From an uncultured Prevotella sp. (lineage in GTDB: Bacteria > Bacteroidota > Bacteroidia > Bacteroidales > Bacteroidaceae), in assembly GCA_900317685.1 (NCBI GenBank), contig ONHQ01000024.1, positions 1-46,730 of the forward strand: DNA of 46,730 bases, written 5' to 3'. A program made the position numbers and the translations under genes. The notes under the pieces are model-generated. The model was not told where the DNA came from. It made no database searches and saw only the letters and a list, made by a program, of their open reading frames with translations. Shown here one piece after another: positions 7,089 through 14,892 of this stretch; positions within the stretch are counted from its first letter, which is position 1; every line of letters starts with the position of its first letter.

Positions 7089-8432
7089 ATGTTCTTCAAT
7101 AAATTAAGATTAAAAATCTTTATTATTTCTATGATAACGTTCTTTTGTTGGTTGTCTGGTTCAGCCATGCCTCCTGCACACAAATGGACGTTAGAAGAAT
7201 GTGTGGACTATGCTCTGCAGCATAGCCCAGAAGTGCGTATGCTAGAGCTGTCGGTGAAAAGCAAGAATGTTGATTTGAACACAGAACGTAATTCGTGGCT
7301 TCCACAAATATCAGCATCGGCTTCACAACAATATACATTTGGCAGAAGCTTGACGTACGAAAACACATATACCAATACTAGTACAGGGCAGACATCCGTT
7401 TCGCTTACAGGCAAAATGAATCTATTTGACGGATTCTGTTCTCGATACAAAAAGAGAATGACTAGGGATCTAGTCCTTGTCGAAGAACATAACCTATCCG
7501 ATGCCAAGATGACACTCATCATGAATGTCGCCGAAGCATATTTGCAGGTTCTTATGGACATGCAGCTTTTAGAAATATCTGAGCGTCAAGTTTCAATAGA
7601 TTCATTACAGACCTTACGGTTGCAAGGCCTTCTGAAGCATGGCAAAATCAGTTATGTGGATGTTGTCCAACAACACGCTACTCTGCAAAGTAGTATGGCG
7701 AACGTCTCCGAGAAAAAGAATCAACTCTCTACGGACGAACTTAGCCTCTGCCAGTTAATGGATTTAGAGGTACCTAAGGACTTTTCCATCGCTAAGCCGA
7801 AAGAGGATGACCTATGTCTAATGATGCCAGACAATATAGATGCCATTTTAGCTGAGGCTATCAACAATTACCCAACAATACAGTCGCAGAAAGCCTCCAT
7901 ATCCTGTTCTGAAGACAAAATAAAGATGTGCCGCTCTGCACTCTATCCTCAATTGTCATTGGTAGGTGGAATTGGGACAAATTACTATAAGACCAACGGC
8001 ATAGACAACAGATCTTTTGGCAACCAACTAAGGAACAACTTTTGTCAGGAAATACAGTTGCAACTTACCATTCCACTGTTCAATCGCTTCGAGACTCGTA
8101 ACAGCATACGGCAAGCACGTATAGAAAAAGACAAAAATGAAATTCTCCTCAAGAAAGCAAAAAACGATCTTTATCATAAAATCACGCAAATTCATGCTCA
8201 CGCAATGAATGCCTATGCAAAAATTACAAGTTACACTGCTGCAGTAAATAGCAACCAAGAATCATTCAAGCTTACGACGAAGAAGTATGAATGCGGAAAG
8301 GCCACATTGTTTGAATTTGATGACAGCAAAGTAAAATTGCTGGAGGCGGAGAGTAGTCGCTTGCAAGCACTTTTTGATTACTACTACCAGTGCTATTTGC
8401 TTAAGTTATACAAAAATCCAAGAGAAATATAA
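7089..8432 (+). CDS. TolC-family outer-membrane efflux protein
   Basis: A 447-residue protein with an N-terminal signal (hydrophobic IFIISMITFFCWLSGSAM) and the typical TolC start WTLEECVDYALQHSPEV. Two homologous halves of long helices and beta strands follow (for example QISASASQQYTFGRSLTYEN, then LSLVGGIGTNYYKTNGIDN with IPLFNRFETRNSIRQARIE). It forms the outer-membrane and periplasmic tunnel of a tripartite exporter. It heads the run HTH, HlyD-like adaptor, C39 ABC transporter, so it most likely provides the exit duct for the locus's peptides. The length fits the family. Confidence 0.88.
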   Translation: MFFNKLRLKIFIISMITFFCWLSGSAMPPAHKWTLEECVDYALQHSPEVRMLELSVKSKNVDLNTERNSWLPQISASASQQYTFGRSLTYENTYTNTSTGQTSVSLTGKMNLFDGFCSRYKKRMTRDLVLVEEHNLSDAKMTLIMNVAEAYLQVLMDMQLLEISERQVSIDSLQTLRLQGLLKHGKISYVDVVQQHATLQSSMANVSEKKNQLSTDELSLCQLMDLEVPKDFSIAKPKEDDLCLMMPDNIDAILAEAINNYPTIQSQKASISCSEDKIKMCRSALYPQLSLVGGIGTNYYKTNGIDNRSFGNQLRNNFCQEIQLQLTIPLFNRFETRNSIRQARIEKDKNEILLKKAKNDLYHKITQIHAHAMNAYAKITSYTAAVNSNQESFKLTTKKYECGKATLFEFDDSKVKLLEAESSRLQALFDYYYQCYLLKLYKNPREI

Positions 8433-8440
8433 TCCATATT

Positions 8441-8680
8441 ATGCAATTGCTTTTTAAATATTTGGAACGTATCAATCGAATGAATGACCTGATAACCATG
8501 AAAGCGACAGGTAATCCCGATGAGTTTTCCCAACGTTTAAATATCAGTAGGCGGCAACTATACAATGACCTTGAGATGCTACGAGAGATCGGAGCAGAAA
8601 TCAAATATGACAAGTATCGAGGCAGCTACTATTATGGGAATAGCTTTGACATAGATATAGAAGTCAACATAAATAAATAA
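8441..8680 (+). CDS. small HTH DNA-binding protein (short paralogue)
   Basis: A 79-residue protein made almost entirely of a winged-helix/HTH_11-type domain: DEFSQRLNISRRQLYNDLEM is the recognition part and AEIKYDKYRGSYYYGN the wing. It starts 8 bases after the TolC-like gene and ends 7 bases before the adaptor, so it is tightly embedded in the export operon. It is clearly a paralogue of the protein at 12049-12438 (shared GxPDEF, SRRxLY, MGAEI/IGAEI pattern) but lacks that protein's GG-containing tail. A role as local transcription regulator is inferred; its target is unknown. Confidence 0.75.
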   Translation: MQLLFKYLERINRMNDLITMKATGNPDEFSQRLNISRRQLYNDLEMLREIGAEIKYDKYRGSYYYGNSFDIDIEVNINK

Positions 8681-8687
8681 CAATACA

Positions 8688-9860
8688 GTGGATAATGCTC
8701 AAATACTTCCAAGTGAATGGATTAACGACACGCTTGAAAACTATCTTTCAAGACGTAAAGCTAAATCTAATATCATTTACGCCGTCGCTATTGTTTTCGT
8801 AATGACATGTATAGTGCTTTTGCCGTTTATTTATGTCGATGTTTCTGTTGAAGGGACAGGAAATGTCAGACCCAAGACCGAAAGGAGTACCATCATTGCC
8901 CCTGTTACAGAAATTGTGGATGAAGTCTATGTCAAAGAGGGTGATGCTGTCGTTAAAGGGCAGCCGATCCTAAAATTCAGAACTGACAATACTGATGTGA
9001 AGATTAACTATCAGAGATCACAACAGAATGATTTCCTGAGCCAATGCCATGATCTTGAGTTTCTTGTCAAAGGCAGTTGTCCGCAGACATTTAAATCCTC
9101 TAATCGCGAACAGGAATATTACAGCATGGTAGCTCAATGCGCACAGATGAAGACTGATATACGACACTTAAAAACAGAGTGGTTACGCAATAAAGCACTG
9201 TATGACGACAAACTGATAAGTGAAGAGGAGTACGAAAAATATTACTACCAATACCTTGATAAACAGAATGAACTGAAAACACTGGTAGAAAACAAACATG
9301 CAACGTGGGAAACAGACTTGAACAATCTACACCAGCAGATTCGTGAGGCGCATTCAAATATAGAAGGAGACGTCAGTGATAAGCATATGCTCATTTTGAG
9401 GGCACCGGTTTCTGGAACTGTCGAAAACTTTAGTGGCATCTATCCGGGCATACCTGTCCAAGCAGGTACAAGCCTTGCTGTCATCAGTCCAAAGGCTCCT
9501 CTCTATGTTGAGGCTTTTGTGAAACCGAAAGATATAGCATTCATCAGACCGAATATGACAGCAAAGATTCAAATCGATGCGCTCAACTATAATGAATGGG
9601 GTATGTTGGAAGGCAAGGTGGAAAGTGTCTCGTCTGATTATGTTGTTGACTCAAGTAATAATTATCTATTCAAAGTCCGCGTAAGATTAGACAAGAATTA
9701 TCTTACAGATGATAGAACTCACCAACGGGGGTACATCAAAAAAGGAATGACAGCTGTCGTTCGCTTTATGGTTACAAAGAAATCTTTGTTTGACCTGCTA
9801 TACCAATCAATGGACAGTTGGGTGAATCCAACACAATATCCAAGTAAGAACGCGAAGTAA
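8688..9860 (+). CDS. HlyD-family membrane fusion protein (exporter adaptor)
   Basis: A 390-residue protein. It has a short cytoplasmic N-terminus (MDNAQILPSEWIND), one transmembrane helix (IIYAVAIVFVMTCIVLLPFI, about 29-49), a lipoyl/barrel segment (VDVSVEGTGNVRPKTERSTI and VDEVYVKEGDAVVKGQPIL), a long coiled coil (about 105-230) and a second barrel half (LRAPVSGTVENF). This is the adaptor linking the inner-membrane ABC transporter to the TolC-like duct. The start is GTG at 8688; no ATG is available nearby, and homologues begin with a similar PSEWI segment. It lies 11 bases before the transporter gene. Confidence 0.87.
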   Translation: MDNAQILPSEWINDTLENYLSRRKAKSNIIYAVAIVFVMTCIVLLPFIYVDVSVEGTGNVRPKTERSTIIAPVTEIVDEVYVKEGDAVVKGQPILKFRTDNTDVKINYQRSQQNDFLSQCHDLEFLVKGSCPQTFKSSNREQEYYSMVAQCAQMKTDIRHLKTEWLRNKALYDDKLISEEEYEKYYYQYLDKQNELKTLVENKHATWETDLNNLHQQIREAHSNIEGDVSDKHMLILRAPVSGTVENFSGIYPGIPVQAGTSLAVISPKAPLYVEAFVKPKDIAFIRPNMTAKIQIDALNYNEWGMLEGKVESVSSDYVVDSSNNYLFKVRVRLDKNYLTDDRTHQRGYIKKGMTAVVRFMVTKKSLFDLLYQSMDSWVNPTQYPSKNAK

Positions 9861-9871
9861 GAATACACGTT

Positions 9872-12034
9872 ATGAACTCACATATAAAAATCAAGCAGCA
9901 GGATATTACTGATTGCGGTGCCGCATCCATTGCGTCTATATGTGCATATTATGGACTCCTATACTCTGTTGCAAGAATACGCCAGTATGCTTATACCGAC
10001 AAGAAAGGAACGAATATCCTTGGACTTATCAAAGCTGCTGAGAAATTGGGACTTAGTGCCAAAGGTGTAAAGGCAAAGTTAGAGGCTCTGCAGATGATCC
10101 CTCTTCCTGCAATCGCACATGTTGTGGTTAACAAAGTGCTTCTTCACTTTATTGTCATCTATCAGGTGAATGACAAACATGTCGTTTACATGGATCCGGC
10201 AGATGGCGCGATGCATAAGAAAAGCATAGATGATTTCAAGGAGATGTGGACTGGCATACTTGTGCTCATGCAACCCAATCATACTTTTCATGTGGGGAGG
10301 GAGGCAACGAGCAACTTTTCTAAATTCATCTCTCTGCTCACCCCTCACCGCAGGGTAATGACAGAGGCTTTCTTTGGAGCGCTTACCTGTAGTATTCTCG
10401 GATTATCTACATCTGTTTATGTGGGCAAGATTACCGACTATGTCCTTGTTGACGGCAATATGAATTTGCTCCGTATGATGAGTCTGGCGATGATCGTCAT
10501 CCTCATTCTTCAAACATTCATTGGGGCGACAAAAAGCATATTAGCTTTGAAGACGGGACAGTGTATTGACGCTTCACTCATCCTCGGATATTACAAGCAT
10601 ATCCTAAAACTTCCCCAGCAGTTCTTCGACACCATGCGTGTCGGTGAAATCATCTCACGCGTAAACGATGCTGTGAAGATACGGACTTTTATCAATGACG
10701 TGTTTCTAAATGTGGTCGTCAACGTGATGATCCTCATCGTCACCCTTGCTGTCATGCTGATATTCTCATGGAAGCTGGCACTCGTGACTTTATGCGCGAC
10801 CCCGTTCTTTTTACTGATATTTGTTGGATATAACCGCCTGAACAAAAGATTTATGAGGAAGATAATGGAAAAGAGTGCTGACTTGGAATCCCATTTGGTC
10901 GAGTCGCTTAACGCCATTGTCACTGTCAAGCGTTTCGGTCTCGAAGATTTCGCGAATCTAAAGACAGAGAACAGGTTCGTCCGGCTACTCAATGACACGT
11001 ATTCTGCATCTTATGGGGGCATAGCCACAGCAAATGGTCTGAACTTCGTGTCTACCGCTGTCACCATTGCAGTATTGTGGGTGGGAAGCAGCTTTGTCGT
11101 CGAAAAGCAAATCAGTCCCGGAACGTTGATGATGTTCTATTCGATTATTGGGTATGTGCTAAGTCCGCTGCAATCGCTAATATCTTCCAATCAGCAACTG
11201 CAAGATGCCAACATTGCCGCAGACCGTTTGTTTCAGATTATGGATTTGGAGCAGGAAGAGGACGAGAGCGGGAAGGTAGAACTAGAGAGTGATATGATAG
11301 GCGACATCGTCTTTGACCATGTGGCGTTTAGGTATGGTACTCGCAAAGACGTGTTCGATGAGCTGAATCTTACCATTCATAGAGGCGAAACTACGGCCAT
11401 CGTTGGAGAGAGTGGCTCCGGAAAGACGACGCTGGCATCTTTGCTCCAGCACATCTACCCTGTTAACGAAGGACGCATTCTTATCGGCAGATACGATTTG
11501 GCACAAATCTCTAATACGAGCCTGAGAAAGCATGTCGGCTCCGTGCCACAGCAGATAGAACTCTTTCAAGGCACTGTGCTTGAGAATATCGCAATCGGCG
11601 ACCTCAACCCTGATGTCCGCAAGGTGTCAGACCTTATTGCAGAACTTGGACTTACCGACTTTATCAATGGCTTGCCCAACGGCATCAATACTTATATCGG
11701 AGAGCACGGGGCATCGCTGTCCGGTGGTGAGCGACAGCGTATAGCCATCGCAAGAGCACTATACAAAGACCCGGACATCATAGTCTTTGACGAAGCTACA
11801 TCTTCATTAGACACTCTATCTGAGAAATATGTCAAACAGATGATCCGCCAACTGTCACTACAGGGCAAGACCATCATTTCCATCGCACACCGTTTCAGCA
11901 CGATAAAGGATGCACAACATATCATTCTGTTGGCCAAAGGCAAGGTGGTCGCAGAGGGGACTCATAAAGATTTGATTGAGACTTCGGAACTCTACCGTAA
12001 CCTGTGGAGTAACCAGAGTGATGAAATTGACTAA
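9872..12034 (+). CDS. C39 peptidase-containing ABC transporter (peptide processing and export)
   Basis: A 720-residue protein with the full PCAT layout. Residues 1-130 are a C39 cysteine peptidase (QQDITDCGAASIASICAYYG, catalytic Cys15; His about 91 in LLHFIVIYQV; Asp in YMDPADG). About 165-450 is the ABC transmembrane domain. About 485-715 is the nucleotide-binding domain with Walker A GESGSGKTT, signature LSGGERQRIA, Walker B IIVFDEATSSLD and the H-loop SIAHRF. The C39 domain cuts leader peptides after a Gly-Gly pair during export. The catalytic residues look intact, so the machine should work. Likely substrates lie in the same window at 4311, 12488 and 12660, and possibly in the HTH protein at 12049. 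Confidence 0.92.
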   Translation: MNSHIKIKQQDITDCGAASIASICAYYGLLYSVARIRQYAYTDKKGTNILGLIKAAEKLGLSAKGVKAKLEALQMIPLPAIAHVVVNKVLLHFIVIYQVNDKHVVYMDPADGAMHKKSIDDFKEMWTGILVLMQPNHTFHVGREATSNFSKFISLLTPHRRVMTEAFFGALTCSILGLSTSVYVGKITDYVLVDGNMNLLRMMSLAMIVILILQTFIGATKSILALKTGQCIDASLILGYYKHILKLPQQFFDTMRVGEIISRVNDAVKIRTFINDVFLNVVVNVMILIVTLAVMLIFSWKLALVTLCATPFFLLIFVGYNRLNKRFMRKIMEKSADLESHLVESLNAIVTVKRFGLEDFANLKTENRFVRLLNDTYSASYGGIATANGLNFVSTAVTIAVLWVGSSFVVEKQISPGTLMMFYSIIGYVLSPLQSLISSNQQLQDANIAADRLFQIMDLEQEEDESGKVELESDMIGDIVFDHVAFRYGTRKDVFDELNLTIHRGETTAIVGESGSGKTTLASLLQHIYPVNEGRILIGRYDLAQISNTSLRKHVGSVPQQIELFQGTVLENIAIGDLNPDVRKVSDLIAELGLTDFINGLPNGINTYIGEHGASLSGGERQRIAIARALYKDPDIIVFDEATSSLDTLSEKYVKQMIRQLSLQGKTIISIAHRFSTIKDAQHIILLAKGKVVAEGTHKDLIETSELYRNLWSNQSDEID

Positions 12035-12048
12035 AAAGATAGGAAATC

Positions 12049-12438
12049 ATGTATGTGATAGAAGATTTAAAAAGGATCCACAAAATTCATAAGTTGATAT
12101 TCAGTCAGCAAACTGGCTCTCCGGATGAGTTTGCGTCGACTCTTTGTGTCTCGCGGAGAGAACTGTATTACATGCTACAAGAGTTAAAAAATATGGGAGC
12201 TGAAATCAGTTACAGCAGGACAAGACACACATTTTGCTATACTAACAAGTTCGAAATGATGCTAACGTTAAATGTAAGGGCTCTTGGCAAAGAAGAGACA
12301 AAAATAATTGGAGGATGTTCTCAATGTTCAAAAGGATTTGTTAAATTAGTTGCTCCGTGCAGCAATTTTGCACAGAGCAAATATTTACAAGATAATATTT
12401 GCAAGAGTCAGCATTTCCCTTTAACTTTGCACAAGTAA
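12049..12438 (+). CDS. HTH DNA-binding protein with a GG-motif and cysteine-containing tail
   Basis: A 129-residue protein starting 14 bases after the transporter. Residues 1-75 are an HTH/winged-helix domain paralogous to 8441-8680 (SPDEFASTLCVSRRELYYML, NMGAEISYSRTRHTFCY). The short paralogue ends at this point, but here the frame continues with LGKEETKIIGG (79-89), which resembles a double-glycine leader. A 40-residue tail begins CSQCSKGFVKLVAPCSNF and carries four Cys (residues 90, 93, 104, 118). The last 40 bases of the gene also contain the promoter of the peptide genes. Either the tail is a peptide released by the C39 exporter, or the GG is coincidental and the tail is promoter DNA read through. 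I have seen GG-like tails in Bacteroidetes HTH proteins but cannot verify that here. Confidence 0.7.
   Translation: MYVIEDLKRIHKIHKLIFSQQTGSPDEFASTLCVSRRELYYMLQELKNMGAEISYSRTRHTFCYTNKFEMMLTLNVRALGKEETKIIGGCSQCSKGFVKLVAPCSNFAQSKYLQDNICKSQHFPLTLHK
12398..12429 (+). promoter_or_regulatory. promoter of the two-peptide bacteriocin-like operon
   Basis: TTTG at 12398-12401, exactly 20 bases, then TAACTTTG at 12422-12429. This is identical in form to the promoter at 6534-6565. It lies inside the 3' end of the HTH gene and about 58 bases before ATG 12488, so the peptide genes can be expressed independently of the export operon. Confidence 0.72.
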
Positions 12439-12487
12439 GAAGTCGACAACTTACATAATCAAAATAAATTAATTTATAATTACTAAG

Positions 12488-12667
12488 ATGAAAACAAAAG
12501 GCAACTACATGACAGAAATGTCAGTTCAGGAGATGGTCGATGCCAACGGTGGATGGCTGTTCGGTTTCCTCGACTATTTCAAAGTGGGTTTTGAGAGAGG
12601 TTGGAAGGTAGGAGCTGCGGCAGGAGGTATTGGCGCAGGGGCTGCTGTAGCAAAATATTATGCATAA
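12488..12667 (+). CDS. double-glycine leader peptide 1 of a putative two-peptide bacteriocin
   Basis: A 59-residue precursor. The 22-residue leader is MKTKGNYMTEMSVQEMVDAN then GG. The released 37-residue body begins WLFGFLDYFKVGFERGWKVG and ends AAAGGIGAGAAVAKYYA. It is amphipathic and aromatic at the front and Gly/Ala-rich at the back, with a GxxxG motif (GAAAG) of the kind that pairs helices in class IIb bacteriocins. The gene follows the promoter at 12398-12429 and overlaps the next peptide gene by 8 bases, suggesting coupled translation in equal amounts. The function is inferred from form, exporter and neighbouring CPBP genes. Confidence 0.75.
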   Translation: MKTKGNYMTEMSVQEMVDANGGWLFGFLDYFKVGFERGWKVGAAAGGIGAGAAVAKYYA

Positions 12668-12848
12668 AATTAAATTCTGCAATATGGAAGAATTAAATGA
12701 TGAAGAGTTGAAAACGATAGATGGTGGCTTTCCTTGGTTAGCCGTCTTAGGTTATGCTGCAGGTGGAGCATGTGGAGCATTAGTTGGAGCAGGAGTAGCG
12801 GCAGGATGCGTTTACTTAGCTTATAAAGCTGTAAGATCCGCTAAATAA
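12660..12848 (+). CDS. double-glycine leader peptide 2 of a putative two-peptide bacteriocin
   Basis: A 62-residue precursor starting ATG inside the end of the previous gene. The leader MHKIKFCNMEELNDEELKTI then DGG has the LNDEEL-type consensus of double-glycine leaders (an internal ATG at 12684 would give MEELNDEELKTIDGG). The 39-residue body starts FPWLAVLGYAAGGACGALVG. It is strongly hydrophobic with several small-xxx-small motifs, two Cys, and a basic end (KAVRSAK). This is the classic layout of a membrane-inserting class IIb subunit. With the peptide at 12488 it probably forms a two-component pore-former. A named family cannot be assigned from memory. Confidence 0.77.
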   Translation: MHKIKFCNMEELNDEELKTIDGGFPWLAVLGYAAGGACGALVGAGVAAGCVYLAYKAVRSAK

Positions 12849-12853
12849 TATAT

Positions 12854-12897
12854 ACATGTTAGATACGGAATTTATTCTATATCTAACATGTTGTTTT
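12854..12897 (+). terminator. terminator or attenuator after peptide 2
   Basis: A 12-bp perfect stem: ACATGTTAGATA (12854-12865) pairs with TATCTAACATGT (12880-12891), followed by a short T-rich run TGTTTTTA. It lies 5 bases after the stop of the second peptide. It would give high levels of the peptide mRNA and lower read-through into the third peptide and the CPBP genes. Confidence 0.68.
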
Positions 12898-12911
12898 TAA
12901 CAAAACGAAAA

Positions 12912-13022
12912 ATGAATAGGAACAATATCTTTTGGCAGCGATTTACTATTGCTTTTAAGTGTGCTTTTTGGACCGGTGTCTGTAGTGGAGCTATAGGTGC
13001 TGTTATTGCAATTTTGAAATAA
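12912..13022 (+). CDS. short hydrophobic peptide, leaderless
   Basis: A 36-residue ORF: MNRNNIFWQRFTIAFKCAFW then TGVCSGAIGAVIAILK. It has no double-glycine leader. Its Gly/Ala/Cys hydrophobic core (GVCSGAIGAV) resembles the body of peptide 2 (GGACGALVGAG). It could be a leaderless bacteriocin component, a small immunity peptide that blocks assembly of peptide 2, or a transporter helper. It lies between the terminator at 12854-12897 and the CPBP gene at 13280. Coding potential rests only on composition and context. In 13023-13279 I see no further gene. Confidence 0.5.
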   Translation: MNRNNIFWQRFTIAFKCAFWTGVCSGAIGAVIAILK

Positions 13023-13279
13023 GCAGAGTGCTTCCATCCGAATTTCTTGAACGTCGCATGCATTTTTGCAGACAAAGCAGAAAAGAAAAATTGCTCAAAA
13101 TGACAGCAACCAGTCGCTAAGGGTGACTTGCCAATTGCCAAATATTTAGGTATCTCAATACCGCAACCAAAGGAGTGAAGTTTTTGGGAATATAGAAGTG
13201 GCAACGTAGTTCTCGGACGGTCACAAGGGCCGCCCATGTAAAGGGATACAAACTCCCGAAAGTTTCATATAATACGATA

Positions 13280-13954
13280 ATGAGCAACATGAACTATAGT
13301 AAAATAAGATGCGCTGGCAGAATCGCAATATTCTTGACGGTATGTCTTGTGGGCTCTGTTTTGGTATCAGCACCATTTTTGAGCCTTCTATTGAATAACG
13401 GCGGTGATGCGACCACTACCCAATCGATGACTGACTACATTGCGATGGCAAGTTCTGCTTTTCTGTTAGTTGCGTTAGTCGTAGAAGACAAAATTGAGAA
13501 ACTTGACCTGTGGGCGATAGGACGGTCGGGGCTTCAAATAAAAGTAGTCTTTATCTCTGTTTTTTTAGGTCTACTTTGGCAACTATCCATATATCTCATC
13601 TGTCAATTTAGCAAAGCCGCCTACCCACATTCTACCACTACGGAACTATCCCCACTGCTCATTTCTGTTGTTGCAACAGGTTTGTTAGGCCCGTTCACTG
13701 AGGAGATGCTGTTCAGAAAATGGCTTGTTAGCATGATGGAAAGAAGTCGCTTTAAGCCTATTGTCATCATTCTGTGTAGCTCCGTCTTGTTTTTCTGTGC
13801 CCATCTTGGAGACTCATTCTTAAGAGTAGACACGTTTATCTTTGCAATACCTCTATGCTATCTGTTTATCAGATACCATGATGTGAGATATTGCTTCATC
13901 GCCCATGCCGTCTGCAATTTGACAGGAATAGCTTTCCCAGTCCTCGTCCAATAG
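13280..13954 (+). CDS. CPBP-family membrane protein, probable immunity protein
   Basis: A 224-residue membrane protein with CPBP motifs GPFTEEMLFRKW, FFCAHLGD and HAVCNLTG (EExxxR, H, HxxxN all present). The nearest relative in the window appears to be the 3594-4289 protein, which shares EEMxFRxW and similar length. It is the first long gene after the peptide cluster 12488-13022 and is followed by another CPBP gene 32 bases on. By analogy with bacteriocin loci of Firmicutes it likely protects the producer from the 12488/12660 peptides. Confidence 0.75.
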   Translation: MSNMNYSKIRCAGRIAIFLTVCLVGSVLVSAPFLSLLLNNGGDATTTQSMTDYIAMASSAFLLVALVVEDKIEKLDLWAIGRSGLQIKVVFISVFLGLLWQLSIYLICQFSKAAYPHSTTTELSPLLISVVATGLLGPFTEEMLFRKWLVSMMERSRFKPIVIILCSSVLFFCAHLGDSFLRVDTFIFAIPLCYLFIRYHDVRYCFIAHAVCNLTGIAFPVLVQ

Positions 13955-13986
13955 TAATCACTAAGATCGAGATTTAATATCTGTAC

Positions 13987-14892
13987 ATGAACAACAAAAG
14001 AAACAAGATGGACTTCTATGAATGGATATGTTTTTTCTTCATAGGTATCGTCTGCTTTCTGTTCATCATGGGCTTCTTCGAAGCCATCTTGATGATGGAT
14101 TACACCATCTATGCAAAGATTCCAATTGCGTTGGTTGCTTGCTGGGTACTGCTGCTTTCGTTCAGGAAGTTTCTCGTGCTATATACCAGAGTCAGAGCCA
14201 AGATATCTGCCACACCGCAACATGATGTCAAGATACTGTTGACAGGATGGGGAGTGTCTGTTCTGTTCTTTGGAACCATCATGGCGAGCTTATACTGCCT
14301 ACATGTCTATCAGCCGCAGAAGATCAACTGCGACATACAGAACCAACTTTACGGCTGGCTGTTGTTTGCCGTCGTCGGCATTGGTGAGGAGATCATCTGC
14401 CGAGGAATCGCCTTCAGACTGCTTTGTGACAGAATAGGCATGACTTGGGCCTTGATCCTTTCTGCCGTGATCTTTGGCTTTGCTCATATCTTCAATGACG
14501 GAGCCACCGTCTGGTCGGCCTTGGCAATTGCTGTCACGTCGGGATGGCTGTTGGGAGTAGCTTATGTCTATCATCAATCGCTATGGGCACCGATAGGGAT
14601 GCACTGGGCCTGGAACTATCTTGAAGGATACGTTTTCGGCTGTCCGGTTTCCGGGGTGTTTATCCAGCATCCTATTATCACGTCACGTCTCATCGGTCCG
14701 ACATGGCTGACAGGCGGTTCCTTTGGCCCCGAAGCTTCCATAGCCGCTATATTAATAGGTGTGGCCATCTCCCTATACTATACGCTAAAGCTAAAGCAAA
14801 AACGCACAACAAAGGGAAGCACCGTGCCACCATCACGCTGCCCGCCGGTCTCTCCGGCACCTTTGTATGGAAAGAACAGACCACGACGCTGA
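13987..14892 (+). CDS. CPBP-family membrane protein with foreign C-terminal tail
   Basis: A 301-residue ORF of a different CPBP branch: longer, with VGIGEEIICRGIAFR, FGFAHIFND, GVAYVYHQSLWAPIGMHWAW (HxxxN) and a Gly-rich end (GPTWLTGGSFGPEAS). The last hydrophobic segment ends near LYYTLKLKQKR (about 14806). The remaining residues (TTKGSTVPPSRCPPVSPAPL and on) are low in sense because that DNA codes for an alpha-L-rhamnosidase end in another frame (14820-14918). The natural C-terminus was therefore probably lost at the junction. The gene is less AT-rich than the other island genes. It may serve as a second immunity gene or be an unrelated CPBP protease. Confidence 0.72.
   Translation: MNNKRNKMDFYEWICFFFIGIVCFLFIMGFFEAILMMDYTIYAKIPIALVACWVLLLSFRKFLVLYTRVRAKISATPQHDVKILLTGWGVSVLFFGTIMASLYCLHVYQPQKINCDIQNQLYGWLLFAVVGIGEEIICRGIAFRLLCDRIGMTWALILSAVIFGFAHIFNDGATVWSALAIAVTSGWLLGVAYVYHQSLWAPIGMHWAWNYLEGYVFGCPVSGVFIQHPIITSRLIGPTWLTGGSFGPEASIAAILIGVAISLYYTLKLKQKRTTKGSTVPPSRCPPVSPAPLYGKNRPRR

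Noticed and set aside
7089-12034. Lanthipeptide, sactipeptide or lasso-peptide system
   Set aside because: C39 exporters also serve modified peptides, but no LanM/LanB, radical SAM, YcaO or asparagine-synthetase-like gene is present in the window, so unmodified double-glycine peptides are the simpler reading.
13060-13122. 20-residue ORF after the third peptide
   Set aside because: It is very short, with no leader or composition signal, and looks like chance.
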